From RYN-433 sp036558265 (GTDB taxonomy: Bacteria > Planctomycetota > Phycisphaerae > Tepidisphaerales > Tepidisphaeraceae): a stretch of 5,369 bases of DNA. The notes beneath the pieces were generated by a model, which saw nothing but the letters and a program-made list of their open reading frames with translations, was not told the DNA's origin and did no database searches. The position numbers and the translations under genes were made by a program. Position 1 is the first letter of the stretch. Each line of letters starts with the position of its first letter. The stretch covers positions 1-5,369 of the forward strand of contig DATBFY010000138.1 of NCBI GenBank assembly GCA_036558265.1. The letters run 5' to 3'. Below, in pieces: positions 1 to 5,339 of this stretch.

Positions 1-1
1 G

Positions 2-940
2 TTCGGCCTGATCGCCGGGTTGCTCACCGCCTTCATCGCGTCGCGCGTCTCCCGCGCGGCCCTGGCGCCCCTTCACGCCACCGCGGACGTGATCGGCCAG
101 ATCAGCCCGCAAAGCCTGCACCGCCGGATCGACGCGGCGAAACTCCCGCCCGAGCTTCTCCCGATGGCCGCGCGCCTCAACGAGATGCTCGAACGCATCG
201 AGCGAGCCTACGTGCAGCGGCACCAGTTCCTCGCCGACGCGTCTCACGAGTTGCGCACGCCCGTCGCCGCTTTGGTCACCACGATGGAGGTCTCCCTGCG
301 CCGCCCGCGATCGGCCGAGGCGTCCCGGCAGACGCTCGAGGGATGCCTCGCGGACGCGCGCGTCATGCGGACGCTGGTCGAGCGCCTGATGGAACAATGC
401 CGCGCCGACGAGCCCTCGCACGATGAACCGGCCGAATCGATCGATCTCGTCCCCCTGCTGAACCATTGCGCCGACCAGGCGGCCGCGCTGGGAGTCGACC
501 AGGACGTCTCGGTCGCCCGCCAGGTGCCGGCCCACCTCCCGATCACCACCCAGCCGGGGCGCCTCCGAAGCGTGGTCTTGAACCTGCTGTCAAATGCAGT
601 GGAGTACAATCGCCCCGGCGGGGAAGTGGCCTTGGCGGCACATCCGAACGGCCAGTTTATCCATCTTACCGTCCGAGATACCGGTCAAGGGATCCCGGCG
701 GAGCACCTGCCGCACCTGTTCGAGCCCTTCTACCGGATTGACGGAGCCCGATCGACCCCAAATGGGCACCTGGGCCTGGGTTTGTCCCTGGTGCAGTCGC
801 ACGTGCAGGCATTGGGTGGCCGAATCCGGGTTGAAAGTGTCCCCGGTGTCGGCACCACGTTTCACGTTGATGTTCCCATAAACCGTGCTGCATCCTCGAC
901 CGCCGTAAACCGTGCCCCGGTGAGCGCTTCCCTCTCATAG
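2..940 (+). CDS. Two-component sensor histidine kinase, C-terminal part (5' end outside window)
   Basis: This is the cytoplasmic half of a membrane sensor kinase that would autophosphorylate on histidine and pass phosphate to a response regulator. The reading frame is open from base 2, and the first residues (FGLIAGLLTAFIASR) look like the end of a transmembrane helix, so the TTG at base 20 is not the real start. Counting from that TTG: a HAMP-like linker at about 9-60; a HisKA dimerisation domain with H-box FLADASHELRTP and phospho-acceptor His76 (bases 245-247); then a HATPase_c domain with N-box around Asn188/Asn192 (LLSNAVEYN), G1 box DTGQG at 220-224, F-box LFEPFYR at 233-239 and G2 box GHLGLGLSL at 249-257. 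Every catalytic box is intact. The last 20 or so residues after VDVP are a low-complexity Ala/Ser tail. The architecture matches the EnvZ/CusS/QseC-type class. The sensor domain, signal and partner regulator lie upstream and cannot be seen, so no symbol is given. Confidence 0.95.
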   Translation, partial: FGLIAGLLTAFIASRVSRAALAPLHATADVIGQISPQSLHRRIDAAKLPPELLPMAARLNEMLERIERAYVQRHQFLADASHELRTPVAALVTTMEVSLRRPRSAEASRQTLEGCLADARVMRTLVERLMEQCRADEPSHDEPAESIDLVPLLNHCADQAAALGVDQDVSVARQVPAHLPITTQPGRLRSVVLNLLSNAVEYNRPGGEVALAAHPNGQFIHLTVRDTGQGIPAEHLPHLFEPFYRIDGARSTPNGHLGLGLSLVQSHVQALGGRIRVESVPGVGTTFHVDVPINRAASSTAVNRAPVSASLS

Positions 941-957
941 GACTCTCATCCGGTCGG

Positions 958-966
958 TGGTATACT
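958..966 (+). promoter_or_regulatory. Candidate extended -10 promoter for the secreted-protein gene
   Basis: The string TGGTATACT carries the TGn extension followed by TATACT, five of six matches to TATAAT, in the 38-base gap between the kinase stop and the next start. No good -35 hexamer sits 16-18 bases upstream, which is tolerable for extended -10 promoters. Transcription would begin near base 973, giving a leader of only about six bases. The short leader means translation would be nearly leaderless. This is a motif match only; the gene could equally be read through from the kinase. Confidence 0.35.
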
Positions 967-978
967 CCGAGAACGCTG

Positions 979-1542
979 ATGTTTCGCAGGCTTGCCATCT
1001 TCACCCTCCTCGTTGCGGCGATGACCCTCGCGTCATCCGTCATCGCCAAGGGCAAACGGGACAAGCCGCGCAACCGCGAAGGCGTCTATTCGTTGAAGGT
1101 CGCCGGTTATGTCACCGGCGATGGGGACGCCAACGTGGAGGGCAACAGCCTCACGCTGACGTTGACCGTCGCGCCCTCGGCCGGTGGTTCGCAGCAGACA
1201 GAGACCGTCGCGCTTCGATTGGGAGGCGCGAGCTTCTCGTCGAACCAGCCGTTCCTCGGGCAGACCGCGAACTTCCAGGGCCGCCTCGACGCGCCCGATG
1301 ACGAGAAGGAGCGCGAGCTGCGCGGCGTCCGGTTGGTCGGACGCATCCGCTCCGCGGACGGTCAGTACGCCACCATCGTCGGATACATCCCCAGCCTGGC
1401 GAACACCAAAGACCTCATCGACATGGGGCAGGACACCAACGCGACGCCCACCAACGGGAAGACCGATAGTGGCGGCGAAAGCCAAGGGCACGATGACAAC
1501 GGCAAGGGGGATCGGGGCAAACCCAAGCCCAAGCATCACTGA
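979..1542 (+). CDS. Small secreted protein of unknown function, charged C-terminal tail
   Basis: I do not recognise a family for this 187-residue protein. Residues 1-23 form a clear Sec signal peptide: basic MFRR, a hydrophobic core (LAIFTLLVAAMTLA), then a likely signal peptidase I site after SSVIA. The mature protein would therefore be periplasmic or extracellular. Residues about 35-140 have alternating hydrophobic and polar strands rich in Gly, Thr and Val (for example YSLKVAGYVTG and SLTLTLTV) and suggest an all-beta domain. From about 150 to the end the chain is disordered-looking, rich in Gly, Asp, Asn and Lys, and finishes KPKPKHH. There is no cysteine, so no lipidation or disulfide. 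The ATG is preceded by only a weak GAGA six bases upstream. The gene lies 38 bases after the kinase in the same direction and converges on the LarA-like gene. A link to the kinase's signal is possible but unsupported beyond position. Confidence 0.8.
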   Translation: MFRRLAIFTLLVAAMTLASSVIAKGKRDKPRNREGVYSLKVAGYVTGDGDANVEGNSLTLTLTVAPSAGGSQQTETVALRLGGASFSSNQPFLGQTANFQGRLDAPDDEKERELRGVRLVGRIRSADGQYATIVGYIPSLANTKDLIDMGQDTNATPTNGKTDSGGESQGHDDNGKGDRGKPKPKHH

Positions 1543-1580
1543 CGCGGCGCCGAAGATCTCCCCGGCCTCCGCGCTCCTTT
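1543..1580 (+). terminator. Candidate stem-loop terminator between convergent genes
   Basis: Directly after the TGA of the secreted-protein gene, CGCGG (1543-1547) can pair with CCGCG (1569-1573), and GCC (1549-1551) with GGC (1564-1566) inside it, leaving a 12-base loop. The downstream tract CTCCTTTATTA is only partly T-rich, so the intrinsic-terminator case is modest. Its place between two converging genes, 1540-1584, is what one would expect for a terminator. Read on the minus strand the stem is not followed by T residues, so it would serve the plus-strand gene better. Confidence 0.35.
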
Positions 1581-1581
1581 A

Positions 1582-2874
1582 TTACCGTCCGGCGAGCCTC
1601 GCCCGCGTCGCCCACAGGCCGCTGCTCGGCGTGCTGATGAAGTAGACGCGCTCGCCGTCGCCCATCGTGTTCCAGCCCTCCTTCATCTTGCCCGGGTCGT
1701 AACGCTTGAGCATCTCGTTCAGATCCGCGTATTCGAAGTTCACGCCCTCGATCTCATCCGCGGTCATGTGGCCGGGCGCGTAGCGGATCGTGAAGCGGCC
1801 CTCGCTCGACCCGTGGAGCAGGTGGGCCGTCGCGTGCGCCAGGTCCTGCATGTCCGGATTGTCCTTGTACATCGACATGCACCTGGGCGTGCCGCAGTAG
1901 CCGTATTTGCGGATAAAGCGATCGACGTCGTCCTGTTCGCCGAAACGCTCCAGGCCCGGCGCGAGGATCAGCAGCTCGCCGCCGTCCGCCATCGCCATCC
2001 GAGTGCGGTAGATCGCCTTGTTGGCGACCCAGGTCGAGCGGAACTCGTCCGCCTGCATCACCGCCACGATTTTCTTCAGCGGCTCCTCAAAGACCGTGAT
2101 GTTCTGGGCCTTGGAGCGCCGCGCGGCCTGGAGGTACGTCTCCAGATCATCACCGACGTAAACGCCGCTGTGCACCAGTCGGTTATCCGGGTCACGCTGC
2201 ATGACGACCTGGAGGTAGACGTCCGGCAACTGCGCCAGGAACTTCTCCTCAGCCCAGTTGAAGCAGGCCCGGGTGGGTGTGATCAGGCAGCCCAGGTTGG
2301 CCTCGATGCCGTAGGTTGCCGACGCCAGGTGTGCGGCGCAGATCGAGTCCTTCCCGCCCAGGCCGATGAAGTAGTTCTTGTTGTGATTGGCGAACCCCAG
2401 CACCTCGTGGGGCACGACGTGACCGACGTTGACGATCAGGTCCCACTTATGGGTCATCAGCATCGTGTTCAGATCGACCGGGATCGCCCAGTCCGCCCGG
2501 CCGCCGGTCTTCTCCTTGACCAGCTCAGCGGGGATGACCCCGACGTGCGTGACACCCTTGCGCCAGTCGTGGGGATGGATGCGCTCCTGGGGGATCGAGC
2601 CGAACATCCACGCGTTCTCCTCCTTCGTATGCGGGCGGTGCTGGCCCAGCGTCGGGATGACGTGCGTGTCGCACGTCCTGGGCAGGAGCTTATAGAGCGT
2701 CTCGGTGATCCACCCAGCCCCCGAGTGCGCGCGAGTGAGATCGGGCGGCAGGAGCAGCACCCGCCGGAATTCGCGGATGTTCAACCGCGATTTGGCCTCG
2801 TCCAGCAGGCGCTGGCACATCTGTTCGACTTCCGGCCGTGAGATCGAATCCGCCTCGCGCGAAAACCAGGGCAT
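1582..2874 (-). CDS. LarA-family protein (nickel-pincer nucleotide-dependent 2-hydroxyacid racemase/epimerase homologue)
   Basis: This complete 430-residue protein belongs to the lactate racemase LarA family (DUF2088 type N-terminal domain). Family members invert the 2-hydroxy carbon of lactate or related hydroxyacids by hydride transfer to a nickel-pincer nucleotide bound covalently to a lysine. The sequence shows DLTR (Asp45, Arg48), equivalent to the DxTR motif; GQHR (His79), equivalent to GTHR with catalytic His108 of LarA; PHEVLGF (His156), equivalent to His174; Lys166, equivalent to cofactor-bearing Lys184; and His182 in AAHL, equivalent to nickel ligand His200. The spacings His156-Lys166 (10) and Lys166-His182 (16) are the same as in LarA. 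The usual GFSGGAK stretch is GFANHNK here. Substrate cannot be read from sequence; these homologues act on various 2-hydroxyacids, including sugar acids. No larB, larC or larE cofactor gene is present in the window. The start is supported by AAAGGAAG nine bases upstream, and the protein is cytoplasmic, with no signal peptide. Confidence 0.88.
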   Translation of the reverse strand: MPWFSREADSISRPEVEQMCQRLLDEAKSRLNIREFRRVLLLPPDLTRAHSGAGWITETLYKLLPRTCDTHVIPTLGQHRPHTKEENAWMFGSIPQERIHPHDWRKGVTHVGVIPAELVKEKTGGRADWAIPVDLNTMLMTHKWDLIVNVGHVVPHEVLGFANHNKNYFIGLGGKDSICAAHLASATYGIEANLGCLITPTRACFNWAEEKFLAQLPDVYLQVVMQRDPDNRLVHSGVYVGDDLETYLQAARRSKAQNITVFEEPLKKIVAVMQADEFRSTWVANKAIYRTRMAMADGGELLILAPGLERFGEQDDVDRFIRKYGYCGTPRCMSMYKDNPDMQDLAHATAHLLHGSSEGRFTIRYAPGHMTADEIEGVNFEYADLNEMLKRYDPGKMKEGWNTMGDGERVYFISTPSSGLWATRARLAGR

Positions 2875-2883
2875 AGGTGCGGT

Positions 2884-2891
2884 CTTCCTTT
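2884..2891 (-). promoter_or_regulatory. Ribosome binding site of the LarA-like gene
   Basis: On the minus strand AAAGGAAG lies nine bases before the ATG at 2874, a good purine-rich Shine-Dalgarno match that fixes this ATG as the start. Confidence 0.6.
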
Positions 2892-2904
2892 CGTCAGGCG
2901 GACG

Positions 2905-2932
2905 ATTCTACGCGCGGGTGCGCGGCCGCCAA
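2905..2932 (-). promoter_or_regulatory. Candidate sigma-70-type promoter of the LarA-like gene
   Basis: Read on the minus strand, TTGGCG (2927-2932, four of six to TTGACA) is followed after 16 bases by TAGAAT (2905-2910, five of six to TATAAT). Transcription would start near base 2898, giving a leader of about 24 bases that includes the Shine-Dalgarno site at 2884-2891. Promoter, leader and ribosome site are therefore mutually consistent. It sits in the 99-base divergent gap shared with the DUF486 gene. Confidence 0.45.
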
Positions 2933-2973
2933 CGGCGCGATGCAATCATTTTCAGCCCCCCTACCATACCCCC

Positions 2974-3315
2974 ATGCGGACCGCCATCCTGCTGACGATC
3001 TCCAACGTGTTCATGACCTTCGCCTGGTACGGCCACCTGAAATTCGAAAAGCGGCCGCTCTGGGCCGTCGTGCTGGTGAGCTGGGGGATCGCCCTCTTCG
3101 AGTACATCTTCCAGGTGCCCGCCAACCGGATCGGATTTCTGTCAGGGTTCTCGGCCGGGCAGCTCAAGATCATGCAGGAGGTCATCACCCTGATCGTCTT
3201 CGTCATCTTCGCCCGGCTTTACCTGGGCGAGCGGCTGGCGTGGAACTATTACGCGGGCTTCGCCTGCATCTTCATGGCGGTGTTTTTCATCTTCTATTTC
3301 CGCCAACCGGCATAA
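2974..3315 (+). CDS. DMT family membrane protein, DUF486 (DMT_6)
   Basis: This 113-residue integral membrane protein matches the DUF486/DMT_6 family in length and in landmarks such as the AWYGHLKF region after helix 1, the FEYIFQVPANRIG stretch after helix 2 and the QLKIMQEVITL entry to helix 3. Four hydrophobic helices can be seen at about residues 4-20, 29-49, 67-84 and 91-109. The family is placed in the drug/metabolite transporter superfamily, but no substrate is established as far as I know. Small four-helix members usually act as dimers; that is inference here. No Shine-Dalgarno is visible in the C-rich stretch before the ATG. A TACCAT box (2962-2967, four of six to TATAAT) lies at the distance expected if the transcript began at the ATG itself, so a leaderless mRNA is possible. 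The gene diverges from the LarA-like gene and converges on the peptidase gene. Confidence 0.88.
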   Translation: MRTAILLTISNVFMTFAWYGHLKFEKRPLWAVVLVSWGIALFEYIFQVPANRIGFLSGFSAGQLKIMQEVITLIVFVIFARLYLGERLAWNYYAGFACIFMAVFFIFYFRQPA

Positions 3316-3385
3316 AACGAGAAAGATGCCGTAGCGGGCTCGCGGCTTGAGCGGCTGACAGTGACGCAGTGACCCCATGTCTTCT
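3316..3385. other. Convergent intergenic spacer with weak stem-loop and short tandem repeat
   Basis: The spacer between the DUF486 gene and the peptidase gene must carry termination signals for both, but none is strong. An imperfect stem can form from GCCGT-AGC (from 3329) with GCT...GCGGC (to 3355), without a T-run after it. Next to it, CAGTGAC occurs twice in tandem (3359-3365 and 3367-3373), one base apart. I assign no function to either. Confidence 0.25.
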
Positions 3386-4396
3386 CTACTTCTTGCGCGC
3401 CGCATCTTGAGGGGACACGCAACTCGGGAACGAGGCCAGCATCGCCTGCGCCTTCTGCATGGTCTGATCGTTCGGCATCGACCTGGCCAACTGCGCCGAT
3501 CTCTGCTGAAGCGCCGCGAACTGCTGCACATCGGCGATGGGCGGCTTGCGGTACTTGCCCGCATCGGCCGGCAACTGCGCCACACGTTTATCGGTATTGG
3601 CCACCCGGTTCGCCAGCTTGGGGTGATCGCTCATCATTTCCGGCGTCTTGTCATAACCGGCCGCGATCATGTGCTTGAAGAAGTCGGCGAAATGATGGGG
3701 GTCCCATCCGGCGCGGGTGTAGAACGCAAAGCCGACCGAGTCGGCCTCATCCTCATCCCCGCGGGTGAATCCCATGCCGACGAACTTCCCGGCCTTGGAC
3801 GCCGCGCTCCCCGCGGTCTGGGCGTTGGAGACGCTCGATGACAGCCCCCCGCCCAGGAGCAGGCTCACGACCCCCGTGCCGACCGCGACCACCCCCGTGC
3901 CCACATTCTGCCCCACCTGCCGATCCATGCCGCTTTTGACATGTCGGGCGTAGACGTGCGCGTATTCGTGCGCCATCACCGCGGCCAGTTCGTCCTCGCT
4001 CTTGCAGTTGAGGAACAGCTCGTTGTAGACGTACATGTAGTCGCCACCGGTCGTGAAGGCGTTGAGCGTCTTGCTGTTGACCAGGTAAAACCGCATCTTG
4101 TCGGAGAACATCCAGGCATTGTCTTCCGTTGACTTCGTGTGGCTCTCGGGGCCGAAGCCTTCCTTGTCCATCGCCATCGCGGTCTGGATGATCCGCTCCC
4201 CGACCTTCTGGAGGTAGGCCTGAAGCTGGGCATCCTCCATCACCGCCGGCTTGAGCTCCTGTTGCGCCCCTTCGGCGGCAGCCATGACCTTCTGATCGTT
4301 CGCGCACCCGCCCGCTCCCGGCAGAAGCAGGGCGAGGATGAACAAGGCCGATCCACGCATGAGGACGGTTTGCCTGATGATGACATGACGGGCCAT
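3386..4396 (-). CDS. M48 family zinc metallopeptidase, predicted lipoprotein
   Basis: This 336-residue protein is a predicted envelope-anchored metallopeptidase of the M48 family, related to the BepA/LoiP/YcaL group that degrades misfolded or unassembled envelope proteins. The N-terminus (VLMRGSALFILALLLPGAGGC) is a lipoprotein-type signal with Cys31 as the probable lipidated residue; the lipobox is slightly atypical, with Ala at -3. The zinc-binding HExxH is HEYAH at 143-147, with Glu144 the catalytic base. The third ligand is probably Glu215 in DEDEADSVGF. The NAFTTGGDYMYVYNELF stretch (112-128) and the SDHP motif (256-259) followed by RV are also typical of M48. A Gly/Val-rich hydrophobic segment at about 165-184 separates the two metal sites. 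The frame stays open to 4813, but ATG 4396 is chosen because AAAGGAG lies six bases upstream, a signal peptide follows at once, and the extra 139 residues are Arg/Pro-rich with no domain. The C-terminal tail after about 290 is helical and Gln/Ala-rich. Confidence 0.93.
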   Translation of the reverse strand: MARHVIIRQTVLMRGSALFILALLLPGAGGCANDQKVMAAAEGAQQELKPAVMEDAQLQAYLQKVGERIIQTAMAMDKEGFGPESHTKSTEDNAWMFSDKMRFYLVNSKTLNAFTTGGDYMYVYNELFLNCKSEDELAAVMAHEYAHVYARHVKSGMDRQVGQNVGTGVVAVGTGVVSLLLGGGLSSSVSNAQTAGSAASKAGKFVGMGFTRGDEDEADSVGFAFYTRAGWDPHHFADFFKHMIAAGYDKTPEMMSDHPKLANRVANTDKRVAQLPADAGKYRKPPIADVQQFAALQQRSAQLARSMPNDQTMQKAQAMLASFPSCVSPQDAARKK

Positions 4397-4402
4397 GAGA
4401 CG

Positions 4403-4409
4403 CTCCTTT
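4403..4409 (-). promoter_or_regulatory. Ribosome binding site of the M48 peptidase gene
   Basis: On the minus strand AAAGGAG lies six bases before the ATG at 4396. It is the strongest Shine-Dalgarno in the window. It decides the start in favour of the 336-residue form over an upstream-extended reading frame. Confidence 0.75.
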
Positions 4410-4451
4410 CGCTGTGCCAAACCCGTCAAGCATAGCTCGGACTGACTCGGG

Positions 4452-4487
4452 CAATATTGGACTTTGGTCCCATCCCGCGAACCAAAG
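4452..4487. repeat. Inverted repeat and adjacent palindrome upstream of the M48 gene
   Basis: CTTTGGT (4462-4468) and ACCAAAG (4481-4487) form a perfect 7-base inverted repeat around a 12-base spacer. The perfect 8-base palindrome CAATATTG (4452-4459) lies just beside it. The pair sits about 55 to 90 bases ahead of the peptidase start and could be an operator for a dimeric regulator of envelope stress. The arms are short enough that chance is possible. Confidence 0.35.
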
Positions 4488-4648
4488 GCGGCATTCCGGG
4501 TCATTTCTGAATGCCCGCGCGGCGGCACAGGCCGTTGACGATTCAGCAGTTGTCGGCGGTGCCGGTGAACTGCAGGAGGGCGCGCGGCAGGAGCAAGAAT
4601 GCGCGCGCACGTCTGCGATTGCGATGAAATCGATCCGGGTGGGGAAGC

Positions 4649-4709
4649 CCGAGGGGGCGGGAGGCGGAAAACTGGGAGTCCTGCTGGTTTCCGCCGCCCG
4701 CCCCCTCGG
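4649..4709. repeat. Strong GC-rich inverted repeat (22-base arms, one mismatch)
   Basis: Left arm 4649-4670 and right arm 4688-4709 are complementary at 21 of 22 positions; the only mismatch is A4662 against G4696. The 17-base loop is 4671-4687. The outer 19 positions are almost all G:C pairs and the three loop-proximal pairs are A:T. Neither side is followed by a T-run (TTCGAGAC on the plus strand, CTTCCCC on the minus strand), so it is not a canonical intrinsic terminator. It could be a repetitive extragenic palindrome, a structured RNA or a protein-binding cruciform. It does not lie within any convincing gene. Confidence 0.85.
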
Positions 4710-4867
4710 ATTCGAGACTTTGAAGGATGTTCGACCCCGCCGGGCCTGCCCCTGCGCCGCGACCCTGGACGATTAATCTTCGTCTTCCACCCAAAGCAGC
4801 CCGACGGCGCCATCGCTCACGACGCCCACGCCGGTTTCGGATATGGCTCTCTCCCGCCCCTGGCGTG

Positions 4868-4884
4868 GCGCCGGTGAACGGCGC
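4868..4884 (+). repeat. Small hairpin upstream of the zinc-finger gene
   Basis: GCGCC (4868-4872) pairs with GGCGC (4880-4884) around the 7-base loop GGTGAAC. It lies 13 bases before the tetraloop hairpin at 4898, so a plus-strand transcript through here would have two stem-loops in a row. Alone it is short and could be chance in GC-rich DNA. Confidence 0.4.
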
Positions 4885-4897
4885 GAGCCGAGACACA

Positions 4898-4930
4898 CTG
4901 CCCGCTTCGGCGGGCGGCAGTTTCCTTTCC
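4898..4930 (+). terminator. C(UUCG)G tetraloop hairpin followed by a T/C-rich tract
   Basis: CTGCCCGC (4898-4905) pairs with the GC-rich strand from 4910 around the ultra-stable loop TTCG (4906-4909). Pairing is continuous for eight pairs with one G:T, or alternatively CTGC pairs with GCAG (4917-4920) with a small bulge. TTTCCTTTCC follows at once. UUCG hairpins followed by T residues are typical of intrinsic terminators. Here the element is only 34 bases before the ATG of the zinc-finger gene, so it could terminate or attenuate plus-strand transcription entering that gene, or end a short RNA made from the intergenic region. The interrupted T tract makes efficient termination uncertain. Confidence 0.45.
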
Positions 4931-4945
4931 GATCATCGTGTCCGC

Positions 4946-4950
4946 GAGGA
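4946..4950 (+). promoter_or_regulatory. Ribosome binding site of the double zinc-finger gene
   Basis: GAGGA lies four bases before ATG 4955, slightly close but usable. It favours 4955 over the in-frame ATGs at 4964 and 4982. Confidence 0.5.
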
Positions 4951-4954
4951 TACG

Positions 4955-5320
4955 ATGGGGCGCATGGTGAAGCACCCCCGGATGACGACTTGCAGCTTCT
5001 GCGGGCGGTCGAGCAACGTGTCGGGCCCACACGTCGAAGGCCCGGCCGACGTGTACCTTTGCGAGCGGTGCTCTGGGATCGCGGCCGACATCTTTCGGCA
5101 CGAACGGGAGGTCCGGGAAGGCCGCGCGGAAACCGGGACGACGCAGGAAGGAGGTCCCGCGTGGGCGCGGTGCACCTTCTGCGGAAAGCCGCGCGGTCAG
5201 ACTGGGCCTATGGTAGGCGGGACCGGCGGTACGTGGATTTGCGCGGCGTGCGTTGACGGGGCGGCAGTCGCGGTGGACGAGATGCGGCGTGCAAGGATCA
5301 TCCCCGGGCGTTCGAACTGA
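4955..5320 (+). CDS. Stand-alone protein with two tandem ClpX-type C4 zinc-binding domains
   Basis: This 121-residue protein consists of two copies of the ClpX N-terminal zinc-binding domain (zf-C4_ClpX family). Copy one has CSFC (Cys13, Cys16) and CERC (Cys36, Cys39); copy two has CTFC (Cys73, Cys76) and CAAC (Cys96, Cys99). Both copies have exactly 19 residues between the cysteine pairs and share the pattern C-x-F-C-G-(R/K)...G-P-x-V-x-G...(Y/W)-(L/I)-C. A charged linker (about 47-70, HEREVREGRAETG) joins them. In ClpX this domain dimerises and binds substrates and adaptors; here there is no Walker A/B or other AAA+ part, and a stop follows soon after the second copy. A role as a ClpXP adaptor or competitor is inference. 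The open frame extends back to 4727, but those residues are Arg/Pro-rich and the frame has a Shine-Dalgarno only at 4946-4950. Stop TGA is at 5318. Confidence 0.85.
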   Translation: MGRMVKHPRMTTCSFCGRSSNVSGPHVEGPADVYLCERCSGIAADIFRHEREVREGRAETGTTQEGGPAWARCTFCGKPRGQTGPMVGGTGGTWICAACVDGAAVAVDEMRRARIIPGRSN

Positions 5321-5339
5321 CACCGGATTGCGTGCGCGC

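Larger units (their letters stand above)
4397..4954. other. Divergent intergenic region of 558 bases without a convincing gene
   Basis: All six frames contain open stretches here, but their translations are Arg/Pro/Gly-rich with no recognisable domain, as expected for GC-rich noncoding DNA. The region must hold promoters for the peptidase gene (leftward) and the zinc-finger gene (rightward), yet I found no clear -35/-10 pair for either. The best box for the peptidase is TATGCT on the minus strand (4429-4434), with no -35 at proper spacing. What stands out is secondary structure: an inverted repeat at 4462-4487 beside the palindrome CAATATTG (4452-4459), a long GC-rich inverted repeat at 4649-4709, the AT-rich palindrome GATTAATC (4771-4778), and two successive hairpins at 4868-4884 and 4898-4920. 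No tRNA, tmRNA, SRP RNA or RNase P signature was recognised. Confidence 0.6.

Noticed and set aside
1768..2841. A 357-residue open frame on the plus strand opposite the LarA-like gene
   Set aside because: It is a shadow of a GC-rich gene: its translation is rich in Arg, Val, Asp and Leu with no domain, while the minus strand has all LarA catalytic motifs, a promoter and a Shine-Dalgarno.
3142..3585. Minus-strand frame overlapping the DUF486 gene and the peptidase end
   Set aside because: It overlaps two well-supported genes in other frames and its Arg/Ser-rich translation has no recognisable feature.
4411..4422. TGGCAC on the minus strand as a sigma-54 -24 element
   Set aside because: The matching TTGC-type -12 element is missing at the required spacing; the Shine-Dalgarno lies there instead.
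4700..4740. TTCGA strings resembling a tRNA T-loop
   Set aside because: No acceptor, D-arm or anticodon arm can be folded around them at the proper distances.
4397..4813. N-terminal extension of the M48 peptidase frame by 139 residues
   Set aside because: The added residues are Arg/Pro-rich without a domain. A strong Shine-Dalgarno and a lipoprotein signal peptide sit exactly at ATG 4396, and a signal peptide would not be internal.
4543..4896. A 117-residue minus-strand open frame across the long inverted repeat
   Set aside because: No domain, Arg/Gly-rich composition, and it spans the palindrome. I also looked for a PEP-CTERM-like tail here and did not find one.
4727..4954. N-terminal extension of the double zinc-finger frame by 76 residues
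   Set aside because: The composition is Pro/Arg-rich and the stretch includes the tetraloop hairpin. A GAGGA site precedes ATG 4955, and the first zinc domain begins shortly after it.
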